A stretch of DNA of 39,410 nt from Myxococcales bacterium. Its GTDB lineage: Bacteria; Myxococcota_A; Polyangia; Polyangiales; Polyangiaceae. Within the stretch, counting starts at the first letter, position 1. The number at the start of each line of letters is the position of its first letter. The position numbers and the translations under genes are program-made. Where the stretch lies: positions 1-39,410 of the forward strand of contig JANXLV010000277.1 in the NCBI GenBank assembly GCA_025355005.1, written 5' to 3'. The notes under the pieces were generated by a model. The model saw nothing but the letters and a program-made list of their open reading frames with translations, had not been told where the DNA came from and made no database searches. Shown here piece after piece: positions 8,390-16,083 of the stretch.

Positions 8390-9277
8390 ATGAAGCATTT
8401 GAAATCCATGCTCGCTGTCGCGCTCGTCGCGGCGCTCCTGCCTCTCGCCGCGCACGCAGACCCCGCCCATGATGCGCCGGCGCCGGTCGCGCACCTCGTG
8501 CGGTCCTCCCTGGCCGAGGACGTGTGGGACGCCGAGCCGGGACAGCTCCCTTCCGCAGCCCACCGTGAAGGCACCGTCTTCGCGATCGTGAACGCGCCCG
8601 CGGGAAGCGGCAACATCGAAGAGCTCGACGTGCAGTCGGGCGCCGTACTCCACCGCAGCTCGATCGTCTGCAGCCGCATCCTCCGCGCTGGCGCGCGCGT
8701 CTTTGCGATGTGCAGCGATGAGGTCATGGAGCTCGACGGGGCGCTGACGGTCGCAGCGCGCATGACGCCGCGAGGCTGTCCCGCGGGCAAGAAGCGACGT
8801 CCGCTGCGGCTCGCGTACGACGGCGTCATGCGCCTCGTTGCGGCGTTCACGTGTGACGACGTGGTTCACCTTCGCGTGATGGACTCGTTCGATCACCGCG
8901 TCCTCGGCGAGCTCGACTCGCGCACGCGCGTCGAGCTACGAGCGAGTCGTTTCCTCGACGTTCGGTTCGAGGGGCGCACGATCAGCGGCGTGATTCCTTC
9001 GTCGCCGTTCATTCCGGCGACGAAGTTCGTGGTGTCGGCCGATTACCGTCGGATTCGCACGACGTCTCTCCCCGTGCAGAGCCAATCATACCCGGCGGTC
9101 CCGGAGACTGTGGAGCCAGAGACCGTGACACCGCCACCTCCGCCGCTCCCCAGCGGCCTCGGCGGTGAGACCATCGACTACGAGCTGCAGCTCGGACACG
9201 TCCGCCTGTTCATGACGCGCGCGTGCTGTGGTGGCGCTCACACCGCCGGGCTCTACGCCGCTGCAATTGCACGCTAG
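8390..9277 (+). CDS. Secreted protein of unknown function
   Basis: 295 residues. A typical Sec signal peptide is present: MKHLKS, a hydrophobic core, and AAHADP as the likely cleavage region. The mature part has four Cys residues in the central region (SIVCSRI, AMCSDE, RGCPAG, FTCDD) and alternating hydrophobic patterns compatible with beta strands, followed by a Pro-rich stretch (TPPPPPLPSG) before the C-terminus. I recognise no family. The ATG at 8390 is 5 bp after the stop of the peptidase gene; a GTG at 8381 in the same frame overlaps that stop. Probable second gene of a two-gene operon, so a role linked to the peptidase (partner or inhibitor) is possible but purely contextual. Confidence 0.7.
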   Translation: MKHLKSMLAVALVAALLPLAAHADPAHDAPAPVAHLVRSSLAEDVWDAEPGQLPSAAHREGTVFAIVNAPAGSGNIEELDVQSGAVLHRSSIVCSRILRAGARVFAMCSDEVMELDGALTVAARMTPRGCPAGKKRRPLRLAYDGVMRLVAAFTCDDVVHLRVMDSFDHRVLGELDSRTRVELRASRFLDVRFEGRTISGVIPSSPFIPATKFVVSADYRRIRTTSLPVQSQSYPAVPETVEPETVTPPPPPLPSGLGGETIDYELQLGHVRLFMTRACCGGAHTAGLYAAAIAR

Positions 9278-9284
9278 CCAGCGC

Positions 9285-10559
9285 TCAGTCGGCGTGCCAC
9301 TGGCCGCGCTCGAAGCGGACGAAGCTGCCGTCGCGCCGCGACCAGTCACCGACGAAGTAGACCTGACCCTCGGGCGCGGAAGGCGGGAGGTCGGCGGGCG
9401 CGCGCACGTGCTCGCCTTCGAAGCGTGGCACCGGACGACCTGCGATGGCGTCCTCGAGCGCGACGAGCGCCACGCCGTTCATCTTCTCCCATTCGCGGTA
9501 CGCGTTGTACGCGCCGACCCAGCGCTCGATGTGGTTGCCGGTCACCAGCATGTGCCAGCGGTTCGCCGTCGAGGAGCGCACGGAGCCTGCGTTGTAGGCC
9601 GCGCCGTACTTCGGCGGATCGTGATTGTGCTGGCTGACCTGGTAGCTCGAACCCATGTACTTTGCACCGATCTCGAACGAGAAATCGGGCGTTACGTGCA
9701 TCTTCGTCTTGCAGGCCGCGCTGGTGATGCCGCCGCCCGCGACCGCCGCGCACGTCGAGCCGGTCACCTGCATCGGCCCGGAGGACAGCCCGTCGCTCGA
9801 GCCCGCTGGGTTCGTGCAGGATGACTCCGTGAGCGCCGTGGCGACGACGCTCGCGCGCGACACGTTGTTCGCGTCCGCGTGCTTGATGATGGACGCACCG
9901 TACGTCTTCATGCACGTGGCGACCGCCGCCGGATCGGTCGGAGGTGGGCTCGCGACACCGACCTTCTGACCCGAGACGGACCACGAGATGCCGCCGAACA
10001 CGTTGTGGAGCGGCTTGTCGGGATCGAGGAAACCACGGAACAGCACGGTCCCGCCGTCGCCACGTCCTCCGTCGACCTTGCCCGCATCGGACGCGCCCGC
10101 GTCCATCGCGGTGATGGGGTGCACGTCGATGGTGAGCTTCGCCGTGTGATCGCCCGTGGACGATCTCGCGGTCGCGCCCAGCGTGTGAGCGCCCGCGACA
10201 TGGAACGTGGTCGTGGTCTTGAAGAGACCGTCCTTCATGCACTCGTCGGGGCCGGCGGTCGTGTCGCAGGTGTCGAGCGGCTTGTCGTCGAGCGTGAAGC
10301 GAACGAGCTTCGCGTCCGGAGCGTTCACCTTCACGGAGAGCTCCACCACCTCGTTGACGTCGATCGAGGAGTCGGGGCCTGGCGAGACCCACGTGATCGC
10401 ATCCGTGGTGGAGACCGTCCCATGGTCCGCGGGGCTCGCCCCTTCGTCGCTTCCACACGCCGACATCACCGACAGCAGCGCGGTCGCGGAGGCCGCGCAC
10501 ACGCACGCAAACGCTCCGCGCGCGACGAGACGGACCGGGAGCTGGCCGAGCTTCGCCAT
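9285..10559 (-). CDS. Lytic transglycosylase-like lipoprotein (SLT fold)
   Basis: 424 residues. A long signal sequence ends in VMSACGSDEG, a probable lipobox with Cys35. Residues 50-145 look like an Ig-like domain (TWVSPGPDSSIDVNE onward), followed by an Asp/Gly-rich linker. The region from about 205 to 365 resembles soluble lytic transglycosylases: ATALTESSC with candidate catalytic Glu245, GPMQVT (261-266) and AAYNAGS (320-326), in the usual order. Several extra Cys residues suggest disulfides in the catalytic domain. Such enzymes cleave the MurNAc-GlcNAc bond and form anhydro-MurNAc; activity here is inferred. It converges with the 8390-9277 gene (7 bp between stops) and is divergent from the gene at 10734. 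Confidence 0.78.
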   Translation of the reverse strand: MAKLGQLPVRLVARGAFACVCAASATALLSVMSACGSDEGASPADHGTVSTTDAITWVSPGPDSSIDVNEVVELSVKVNAPDAKLVRFTLDDKPLDTCDTTAGPDECMKDGLFKTTTTFHVAGAHTLGATARSSTGDHTAKLTIDVHPITAMDAGASDAGKVDGGRGDGGTVLFRGFLDPDKPLHNVFGGISWSVSGQKVGVASPPPTDPAAVATCMKTYGASIIKHADANNVSRASVVATALTESSCTNPAGSSDGLSSGPMQVTGSTCAAVAGGGITSAACKTKMHVTPDFSFEIGAKYMGSSYQVSQHNHDPPKYGAAYNAGSVRSSTANRWHMLVTGNHIERWVGAYNAYREWEKMNGVALVALEDAIAGRPVPRFEGEHVRAPADLPPSAPEGQVYFVGDWSRRDGSFVRFERGQWHAD

Positions 10560-10733
10560 GGCGCAGTCTCTATCAGCAACTACGCGATACGCCACATGAA
10601 GTCCCATGTCTGGATGGCGCGGACAGCCCCCACGGAAATGTCCGCCGAGGCCATTCCTGACGGAACGCTCCGCAGAGAATTTGGCAGCGAGGGGAGAAAG
10701 ATGCGCGGGCCTCGTAGGCTCTGACACCTGCTC

Positions 10734-11510
10734 ATGGAAGTCACAACCCTCATGCAGCGCACGTTCACATCGACCTCGGAAGAGGACCGCAGGGCGAGCG
10801 AGCTCCGTTCGCTCGAGGCATATCGCCTTCGTCTGGAGCATGAGGCGCGGGTCGCTGACGAGCTCGTGCGCATCGACGTCCTCGCGCGTCGCCTCAGCTC
10901 GCGACCACCGCCTGCGCTCGCATCCATTCCGGTGCCCGCGCCGTCCGCGACGCCGCCTGCGATGTCGTCCTGCCGAGACCTCTCGTTCGCGGACACATCC
11001 TCCGGTGGATGGCCCGCGCTCACGATGGACGTGCTCCCCGAGGAGCGTCCGGCCACGACGACATCGGCGCCCAGCAAGCTCTCGTTCGTCGCCGCTGCGG
11101 TCAGCGTCTCCGCGTTGCTCTCGTTCATCGTCATCGCGTTCGTGCTCCGCCCATTGCCGGCGACGGCGGACACCGGTGCACACCAAACGAGCCATGCCGC
11201 GTCCGAGCCGACGGTAGTGCAGCAGGAGTCAGCGCTGAAACCCGCAGAAGCCGCAGGCGTCACGTCCTCACCGGTCGCGCACGCGACGTGCGGCACGGAC
11301 GCGAAGGAGCCTGCCCTCGCAGCGTCCGCGCCCGCGCGCACCGCAAAGCGCGCATCGAGAGCGTCGCACGCAACCCCCTCTCCGTCCCCTTCCCCTGCCG
11401 TTACGACCGCGAGCGCACGCGCACCTGCCGCGGCGCCCGCACCGCAGATCGAAGAGGCCGCGCGCACGGCCAAGCTGCTGCGCGAGCAGTTGGGGACGAC
11501 GCTGCGCTAA
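10734..11510 (+). CDS. Single-span membrane protein with coiled N-terminus and Ala/Pro-rich tail
   Basis: About 258 residues. The N-terminal 55 residues are rich in Arg/Glu/Leu and could form a short coiled coil. A low-complexity segment follows, and one transmembrane helix lies near residues 120-140 (SFVAAAVSVSALLSFIVIAFV). The remainder is an Ala/Ser/Thr/Pro-rich tail of the kind that spans the periplasm, ending in a small helix (EEAARTAKLLREQLG). No catalytic motif and no recognised family. An ATG at 10752 is an alternative start. The gene ends 20 bp before the beta-barrel gene at 11531 and may be the first gene of that operon, as an inner-membrane partner of the barrel and cytochromes; this is inference from spacing. 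Confidence 0.6.
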   Translation: MEVTTLMQRTFTSTSEEDRRASELRSLEAYRLRLEHEARVADELVRIDVLARRLSSRPPPALASIPVPAPSATPPAMSSCRDLSFADTSSGGWPALTMDVLPEERPATTTSAPSKLSFVAAAVSVSALLSFIVIAFVLRPLPATADTGAHQTSHAASEPTVVQQESALKPAEAAGVTSSPVAHATCGTDAKEPALAASAPARTAKRASRASHATPSPSPSPAVTTASARAPAAAPAPQIEEAARTAKLLREQLGTTLR

Positions 11511-11530
11511 CCGTGTATCAGTGCGGGTGA

Positions 11531-13309
11531 ATGAGAGGAGCGCGTAGAGTCGCCTGCCTGTTCGGCCTCGCCACATGGGGCGTGGCCGTGCCGGCGTTCG
11601 CGGCCGACCTCGCCCCTGGCTGGAAGAGCGCGGACGCCTACGCGAAGTCGCTGGATGCCGAGGCCGCGCGCGCTGCCGGCCTCTGGGAGAAGTGCATGGA
11701 GGCGGACCTCGGCTCCATCGACCTCGAGGACCACACGCTCACGCGCGTGCACTTCGCGGGATGCGCGGCTCACGCAGGAAAGGTGCTCGCGGCGCTCAGG
11801 CAGCTGCAGGTGGTGCTCGACGGCGCTGTCTTGTCCGGGGATGCTGAGGTCGCGACGCTGGCGCGTGAGCGCGTGGAGCAGCTGCTACGTCAGCTCGGCG
11901 CGCTGACGATCGACGCGCCGACGACCGTGAAGGATCTCGCGGTGACGGTGGACGACGTGCGACTGCCGCCGGAGCAGTACGGGAAGCCCATCCCCGTGGA
12001 CCCAGGCAAGCATCGCGTGCACGCCGACGGCACGCTCGAAGGCGCGGTCGCGACGTTCGACGAGGTCGCCGATCTGGAGCCCAGCGCGCGTGCGACGATC
12101 GTGGTCGCGCTGCGTCCACGCGCAACGGACTTCCTCACGCCGGGACAGCTCTCGTGCATGCAGCTCGCGAAGACGCAAGCAGAGGTCATCCAGTGCCTGC
12201 CGGCCGGAAAGAAGCCGCTGGTCGTGCTCGCGGCCATGGAGATGAGCACCTACGTGGACACGTTCAACGTGGAGATCCTGAACCCGGCCATCCGCGCGAG
12301 CGTCGCGTCACCGACGTCGGGCTGGCACGTCGGCGCGGCGTATCTGATCGACGTCATCACGGCCGCATCGCCGGATTTCATCTCCACGGCGTCACCGGCG
12401 GGCCACGACCTGCGACAGGCCGGGAACGTGAATGGCGGCTACAAACCCGGGCGCTTCGGGTTCGAGGCCACCGGCGGCTACTCGACGGAGTCCGACTACG
12501 TCTCGCGCAGCGGCTCACTCGCGGTGCTCGGCGACTTCATGGAGAAGCGCGTCACTCCGCGCCTCGGATGGTCGTACTCGAACGACACGATCACGCGCGG
12601 AGGCACGCCTGCGTCCGTCTACTCGCATCGGCTCGAGGCCCACGAGGGCGCCGCCAGCACCAGCGTCATCCTCTCGCCCACGTCGGTCATCGTCGTCGGC
12701 GGGACCGCAGCGTTCGAGCGCGGCGATCAGTCGAAGCCCTACCGCCTGATCCCGATGTTCGAGCCGGGCGTCACGCTCCCGCGCGGCGCAAGCACGGATC
12801 AGGTGAACGCCCAGCGACTCGCCGTGCGCCCGTACGAGCAGCTGCCACTGCAGCGCGACCGCTATGCGATCGGCGCGCGCTTCCTGCATCGCTTCGCGCG
12901 CTCCACGATCCGGCTGGAAGAGCGCCTCTACATCGACAGCTGGCAGAACACCGCGACCGCCACGGATGGGCGCTTCCTCATCGACTTCGGCACGCGCGTG
13001 ACCGCGGGACCGCACGCCCGATTCACCGCGCAGACCGGCGCGAACTTCTACCATCGCATGTATTATGCACAGACCGAACCCACCGTCATGGTGCCCACGT
13101 TCCGGAGCACGGACCGTGAGCTGGGTCCGCTCTGGGCGGCCACGCTGGGCGGCTCGATGTGGCTGCGGCTCACGGGTGAGGGCGCTGGCGTCGGCTTCAT
13201 GTTGTATTCGTCCGCCGACGTGCTGTGGTCGAACTACCTCGATTCGCTCTACGTGAAGGATCGCGTCGCCGGATACGGCACCGTGGGACTGGAGGCGAAG
13301 TTCGAATGA
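11531..13309 (+). CDS. Outer-membrane beta-barrel protein with PEGA-like N-domain
   Basis: 592 residues. A signal peptide (ACLFGLATWGVAVPAFAAD) is followed by a mostly helical domain (about 28-130), then a PEGA-like segment (VTVDDVRLPPEQYGKPIPVDPGKHRVHADG region, about 138-175). From about residue 225 to the end the sequence alternates as amphipathic beta strands rich in Tyr, Arg and Gly, ending in GLEAKFE, as expected of an outer-membrane barrel. It resembles the DUF3570 group, but I base this on pattern, not a search. Its TGA overlaps the ATG of the first cytochrome gene, and that gene overlaps the second, so three genes form a tightly coupled operon. The arrangement suggests a barrel working with surface or periplasmic haem lipoproteins. 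The transported species, if any, is unknown. Confidence 0.75.
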   Translation: MRGARRVACLFGLATWGVAVPAFAADLAPGWKSADAYAKSLDAEAARAAGLWEKCMEADLGSIDLEDHTLTRVHFAGCAAHAGKVLAALRQLQVVLDGAVLSGDAEVATLARERVEQLLRQLGALTIDAPTTVKDLAVTVDDVRLPPEQYGKPIPVDPGKHRVHADGTLEGAVATFDEVADLEPSARATIVVALRPRATDFLTPGQLSCMQLAKTQAEVIQCLPAGKKPLVVLAAMEMSTYVDTFNVEILNPAIRASVASPTSGWHVGAAYLIDVITAASPDFISTASPAGHDLRQAGNVNGGYKPGRFGFEATGGYSTESDYVSRSGSLAVLGDFMEKRVTPRLGWSYSNDTITRGGTPASVYSHRLEAHEGAASTSVILSPTSVIVVGGTAAFERGDQSKPYRLIPMFEPGVTLPRGASTDQVNAQRLAVRPYEQLPLQRDRYAIGARFLHRFARSTIRLEERLYIDSWQNTATATDGRFLIDFGTRVTAGPHARFTAQTGANFYHRMYYAQTEPTVMVPTFRSTDRELGPLWAATLGGSMWLRLTGEGAGVGFMLYSSADVLWSNYLDSLYVKDRVAGYGTVGLEAKFE

Positions 13310-13869
13310 CGCGCTCCCTTCCCTTCCGCATCATCGCGGTCGCAGCGGTCATCGCGGGGCTCGGCGCATGCTTCCCGGATCCCGTGCACGATCGCGCGGT
13401 CGACGCGCTCGGTCCGGAAGGGCCCGACGGCACCGGGGAGCTCCACCGCGCCGGACAGCCGTGCGGCACGTGCCACGGAACCTCCGGCCCCGCCACGACG
13501 GACTTCTCTGTCGCGGGCACCGTGTTCGCGTCCGCCACGACGCTGGTCGGCGTGGAGGGCGCGCGCGTCGACTTCACCGACGCGATCGGCACGAGCCCAC
13601 CGTCCACCACGCCCACGCTCACCAACTGCGTCGGAAACTTCTTCGTGAAGCGCAGTGTGTGGAACCCCGTTTTTCCCGTGAAGACGAGCGTCACACTCGG
13701 GACCGTGACGTACCAGATGCGGAGCCCCATCGGCGGAACGGCATCCTGCGCGGCATGTCACAAGACGCACGTCACCGTGCCCCTCTCACAGGTGGGTCCC
13801 GTGTTCGCGACCCCTCCGCCGCAAGCTGCGCCCCCGGGCGCGTGCCCCGTCAACCCGGTGCTCCCATGA
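13306..13869 (+). CDS. Di-haem c-type cytochrome-like lipoprotein
   Basis: 187 residues. The signal ends in GLGAC, a good lipobox with Cys22. Two CxxCH haem-attachment motifs are present: CGTCH (53-57) and CAACH (148-152). Between them lies a beta-rich domain (DFSVAGTVFASATTLVGVEGARVDF) like a small carboxypeptidase-regulatory or transthyretin-type domain. The same layout occurs in the relic at 16070. The motifs predict covalent haem c added in the periplasm; Met or His distal ligands cannot be assigned. Start ATG overlaps the barrel gene stop (ATGA), and its own stop overlaps the next start (ATGA), so the three products are probably made together. Confidence 0.78.
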   Translation: MTRSLPFRIIAVAAVIAGLGACFPDPVHDRAVDALGPEGPDGTGELHRAGQPCGTCHGTSGPATTDFSVAGTVFASATTLVGVEGARVDFTDAIGTSPPSTTPTLTNCVGNFFVKRSVWNPVFPVKTSVTLGTVTYQMRSPIGGTASCAACHKTHVTVPLSQVGPVFATPPPQAAPPGACPVNPVLP

Positions 13870-14408
13870 CGAAGCGGCTCGCTCTCCGCCGCGTGGTCGC
13901 CCTGCTGGTGCTCGCGGCGCCGATCGTCGTCGTCGCGTCGTGCGCGAGCAAGCCGGACGACAGCGCCACGCCAAACCTGGCCGTCGGCTCTCTCGACGAG
14001 GCTGCGTACGCGAAGCTGGTCCAGCCTGTCGTGGAGGCCCGCTGCGGCACGCTCGACTGTCACGGCTCTCTCCCGCGCGGCCTCCGCGTCTACGGCCGCG
14101 ATGGTCTGCGCCTCGCAAACGACGATGGCGGCGCGCCCGGCGCTGGAACGACGACGACAGCGGAAGCGCGCGCGACGTACACGTCGATTGTTGGCCTCGA
14201 GCCGGAGCAGACGAACGCGTTGCTCGCGAAGCCTTCGCGGACGCAGACGGATGCGTACGCGCTCACCTTCATCCGCAAAGGCACGGCGACCGAACGTCAC
14301 CGCGGCGGCGTTGCGCTCCACAAGGGCGAGCCGGCGGAGCAATGCATCGTCACGTGGCTCGTCGGCGCGACGGATGCACCGCTCTGCGCGAAGGCCGTGA
14401 CCCCGTGA
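13866..14408 (+). CDS. Cytochrome-like lipoprotein with CX4CH motif
   Basis: 180 residues. The N-terminus has a basic start, a hydrophobic run and VVASC (Cys26), a probable lipobox. LVQPVVEARC followed by GTLDCHG (Cys60, Cys65, His66) resembles the VQPI..RC..CHG region of small c-type cytochrome domains found in many Planctomycetes and myxobacteria, but the spacing is CX4CH rather than CX2CH. Longer spacings are known in some multihaem cytochromes, so haem attachment is possible yet unproven; a disulfide is the alternative. A Cys near the C-terminus (EQCIVTWL) and another (PLCAK) could pair. It is the last gene of the barrel-cytochrome operon and converges on ftsA 24 bp away. Confidence 0.7.
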   Translation: MTKRLALRRVVALLVLAAPIVVVASCASKPDDSATPNLAVGSLDEAAYAKLVQPVVEARCGTLDCHGSLPRGLRVYGRDGLRLANDDGGAPGAGTTTTAEARATYTSIVGLEPEQTNALLAKPSRTQTDAYALTFIRKGTATERHRGGVALHKGEPAEQCIVTWLVGATDAPLCAKAVTP

Positions 14409-14432
14409 TAGGTGGCTCACGTCCAGGAAGGG

Positions 14433-15770
14433 CTAGAAGGCGGCTTTGATCCACTCCCAGAGGCGCGAGGACTTCGGCGGCTCGCCGTCGGTCCCGGTGG
14501 CCTGACCTCGCTCGTCGACGACGGCACCGCCGCGCTTGCTGACGGCCGCTGCGGTCATGCGCATCATCGAGTGAGCCGCCGGCGCGGCCGCGCGCGACTG
14601 CGCCTCCAGGATCTGCTGCACGCCGTATTTCACCAGGCCAACGCCGGTCGCATAGCCCGGCCCGTGGATGGCCTGCGTGATGCCGGAGACGCCGGTAGGC
14701 ATACCGATGCGGACGGGCATGCCGAGGATCTCTTCAGCGAGCTCCGCGGAGCCCTCGAGGAGCACCGCGCCGCCGGTGAGCACCGCGCCCGCAGAGAGCT
14801 GCTCGAGCATGCCGCTGTCCTCGATGCGCTTTCGCACCGCGCAGAAGATCTCCTCCACGCGCGGCTCGATGATGTCGGAGAGCACACGGCGCGAGCAGCG
14901 GCGGGGCTGATGACCACCCACGCCCGGGACCTCGATCTCCTCGTCGTCGCGCACCATGCGACCCAGCGCGCAGCCAGAAAGGCGCTTCAGGCGATCGGCC
15001 TCTGCCATGGGCGTGCGCAGACCTGCAGCGATGTCGTTCGTGATGTTGTTTCCGCCGACGGGGATGACGCTCGTGTGCGCGATGCCGCCGTCGATGTAGA
15101 GGATGAGATCCGTGGTGCCGCCGCCGATGTCGATGACGACGGTGCCGATCTCCTTCTCGTCGTCGGAGAGGACGGCCTCTGCGCTGGCGAGGGGCTCGAG
15201 CACGACGTCCGCGACCGCGAGCCCGCAGCGCTCGGCGCAGCGAATGACGTTCTGCACGCAGCTCGTGGCGGCCGTGACCAGGTTGACCTTCGCGCCAAGG
15301 CGAACGCCGCTCATGCCGATGGGATCGCGGATTCCGTCCTGCGAATCGACGACGAACTCACGCGGCAGCACGTGGAGGATCTGGCGGTCCGCGTCGACCG
15401 GGATGGCGCGCGCGCCCTCGAGCACGCGCTCCACGTCGGCGCGGGTGACCTCGCCGCCGGCGATCGCCGCGACACCGTCGGACTGCTGCGAACGAATGTG
15501 GCTGCCCGCGACGCCGGCGTAGACCGTCCGGATCTCGACGCCGGCCATCATCTCCGCGGCCTCGACGGCCTCCTTGATCGAGCGCACCGTCCAGTCGATG
15601 TTCGACACGATGCCCTTGCGCAGCCCACGGCACGGGACCTCGCCCTTGCCGAGGATGGTGATCCCCTCCTCGGAGATCTGACCGACGACGGCGCATACCT
15701 TCGTCGTGCCGATGTCGAGACCAACGACGATTTCACCGAGCGACGGCGTCGATGCAGAGTGAGTGCTCAT
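14433..15770 (-). CDS. ftsA: Cell division protein FtsA
   Basis: 445 residues. FtsA is the actin-like ATPase that tethers FtsZ filaments to the membrane and recruits later divisome proteins. Visible signatures are the phosphate-1 loop VVGLDIGTTKVCAVVG near the N-terminus, the phosphate-2 region VVIDIGGGTTDLILY, and the adenosine motif LTGGAVLLEG. The FtsA-specific SHIRSQQSDGVA region lies in the 1C domain. A linker then leads to the amphipathic helix LWEWIKAAF, the membrane-targeting sequence. I chose the ATG at 15770 because homologues begin just ahead of the phosphate-1 loop; the frame runs further upstream without a better start. It is separated from ftsQ by a 560-bp stretch containing a cytochrome relic and palindromic sites, so it probably has its own promoter. 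Confidence 0.97.
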   Translation of the reverse strand: MSTHSASTPSLGEIVVGLDIGTTKVCAVVGQISEEGITILGKGEVPCRGLRKGIVSNIDWTVRSIKEAVEAAEMMAGVEIRTVYAGVAGSHIRSQQSDGVAAIAGGEVTRADVERVLEGARAIPVDADRQILHVLPREFVVDSQDGIRDPIGMSGVRLGAKVNLVTAATSCVQNVIRCAERCGLAVADVVLEPLASAEAVLSDDEKEIGTVVIDIGGGTTDLILYIDGGIAHTSVIPVGGNNITNDIAAGLRTPMAEADRLKRLSGCALGRMVRDDEEIEVPGVGGHQPRRCSRRVLSDIIEPRVEEIFCAVRKRIEDSGMLEQLSAGAVLTGGAVLLEGSAELAEEILGMPVRIGMPTGVSGITQAIHGPGYATGVGLVKYGVQQILEAQSRAAAPAAHSMMRMTAAAVSKRGGAVVDERGQATGTDGEPPKSSRLWEWIKAAF

Positions 15771-15822
15771 TCTGCTATCGGGTGTCGCACGCTGCCCGGA
15801 AGCGGGCCAAATAATGTGAGCA

Positions 15823-15839
15823 GTTCTACGGCGCGAGAA
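15823..15839. repeat. 17-bp direct repeat, copy A
   Basis: GTTCTACGGCGCGAGAA occurs here and again, identically, at 16067-16083, 244 bp apart in the same orientation. Copy B includes the stop codon of the cytochrome relic. The sequence may mark a small duplication or a past recombination between ftsA and ftsQ. Confidence 0.6.
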
Positions 15840-15910
15840 CGGCATCTGGTTCGGGGTCTCGCGCGCCCGGCCCGCGAGGCAGGTACCCCTCGCCATCTCG
15901 GCCCGCAGGA

Positions 15911-15929
15911 GTACACCTGCGAGGTGAAC
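15911..15929. promoter_or_regulatory. Palindromic operator-like site 1 upstream of ftsA
   Basis: GTACACCT-GCG-AGGTGAAC: two 8-nt half-sites around a 3-nt spacer with one mismatch from perfect dyad symmetry. It is about 140 bp upstream of the ftsA ATG. A second, perfect copy with the same spacing lies 75 bp away (start to start), close to seven helical turns, as expected for a dimeric regulator bound twice on one DNA face. The regulator is unknown. Confidence 0.6.
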
Positions 15930-15985
15930 ATCTCTGCAGGAATCAGGTCGACTCAAGGCGTCATACCGCAAAAAGCAGGTTCAAT

Positions 15986-16004
15986 GTACACCTCACAGGT
16001 GTAC
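15986..16004. promoter_or_regulatory. Palindromic operator-like site 2 upstream of ftsA
   Basis: GTACACCT-CAC-AGGTGTAC: a perfect 8-bp inverted repeat with a 3-nt spacer, related to site 1 at 15911-15929. Neither site is followed by a T-run, and the short loop would disfavour an RNA hairpin, so DNA binding is the likelier role. Confidence 0.65.
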
Positions 16005-16066
16005 CTCCAGATCTTGGCTTTTCGGAGAGGCGCACCGCGCTGAACCGGCCCGCGCGTGCCGCAATC

Positions 16067-16083
16067 GTTCTACGGCGCGAGAA
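16067..16083. repeat. 17-bp direct repeat, copy B
   Basis: Identical to 15823-15839. On the minus strand it encodes the last residues (LAP) and the TAG of the cytochrome relic. Confidence 0.6.

Noticed and set aside
14412..16043. 543-codon plus-strand frame opposite ftsA
   Set aside because: It mirrors ftsA codons, has no family signature, and would run through the palindromes and repeat.
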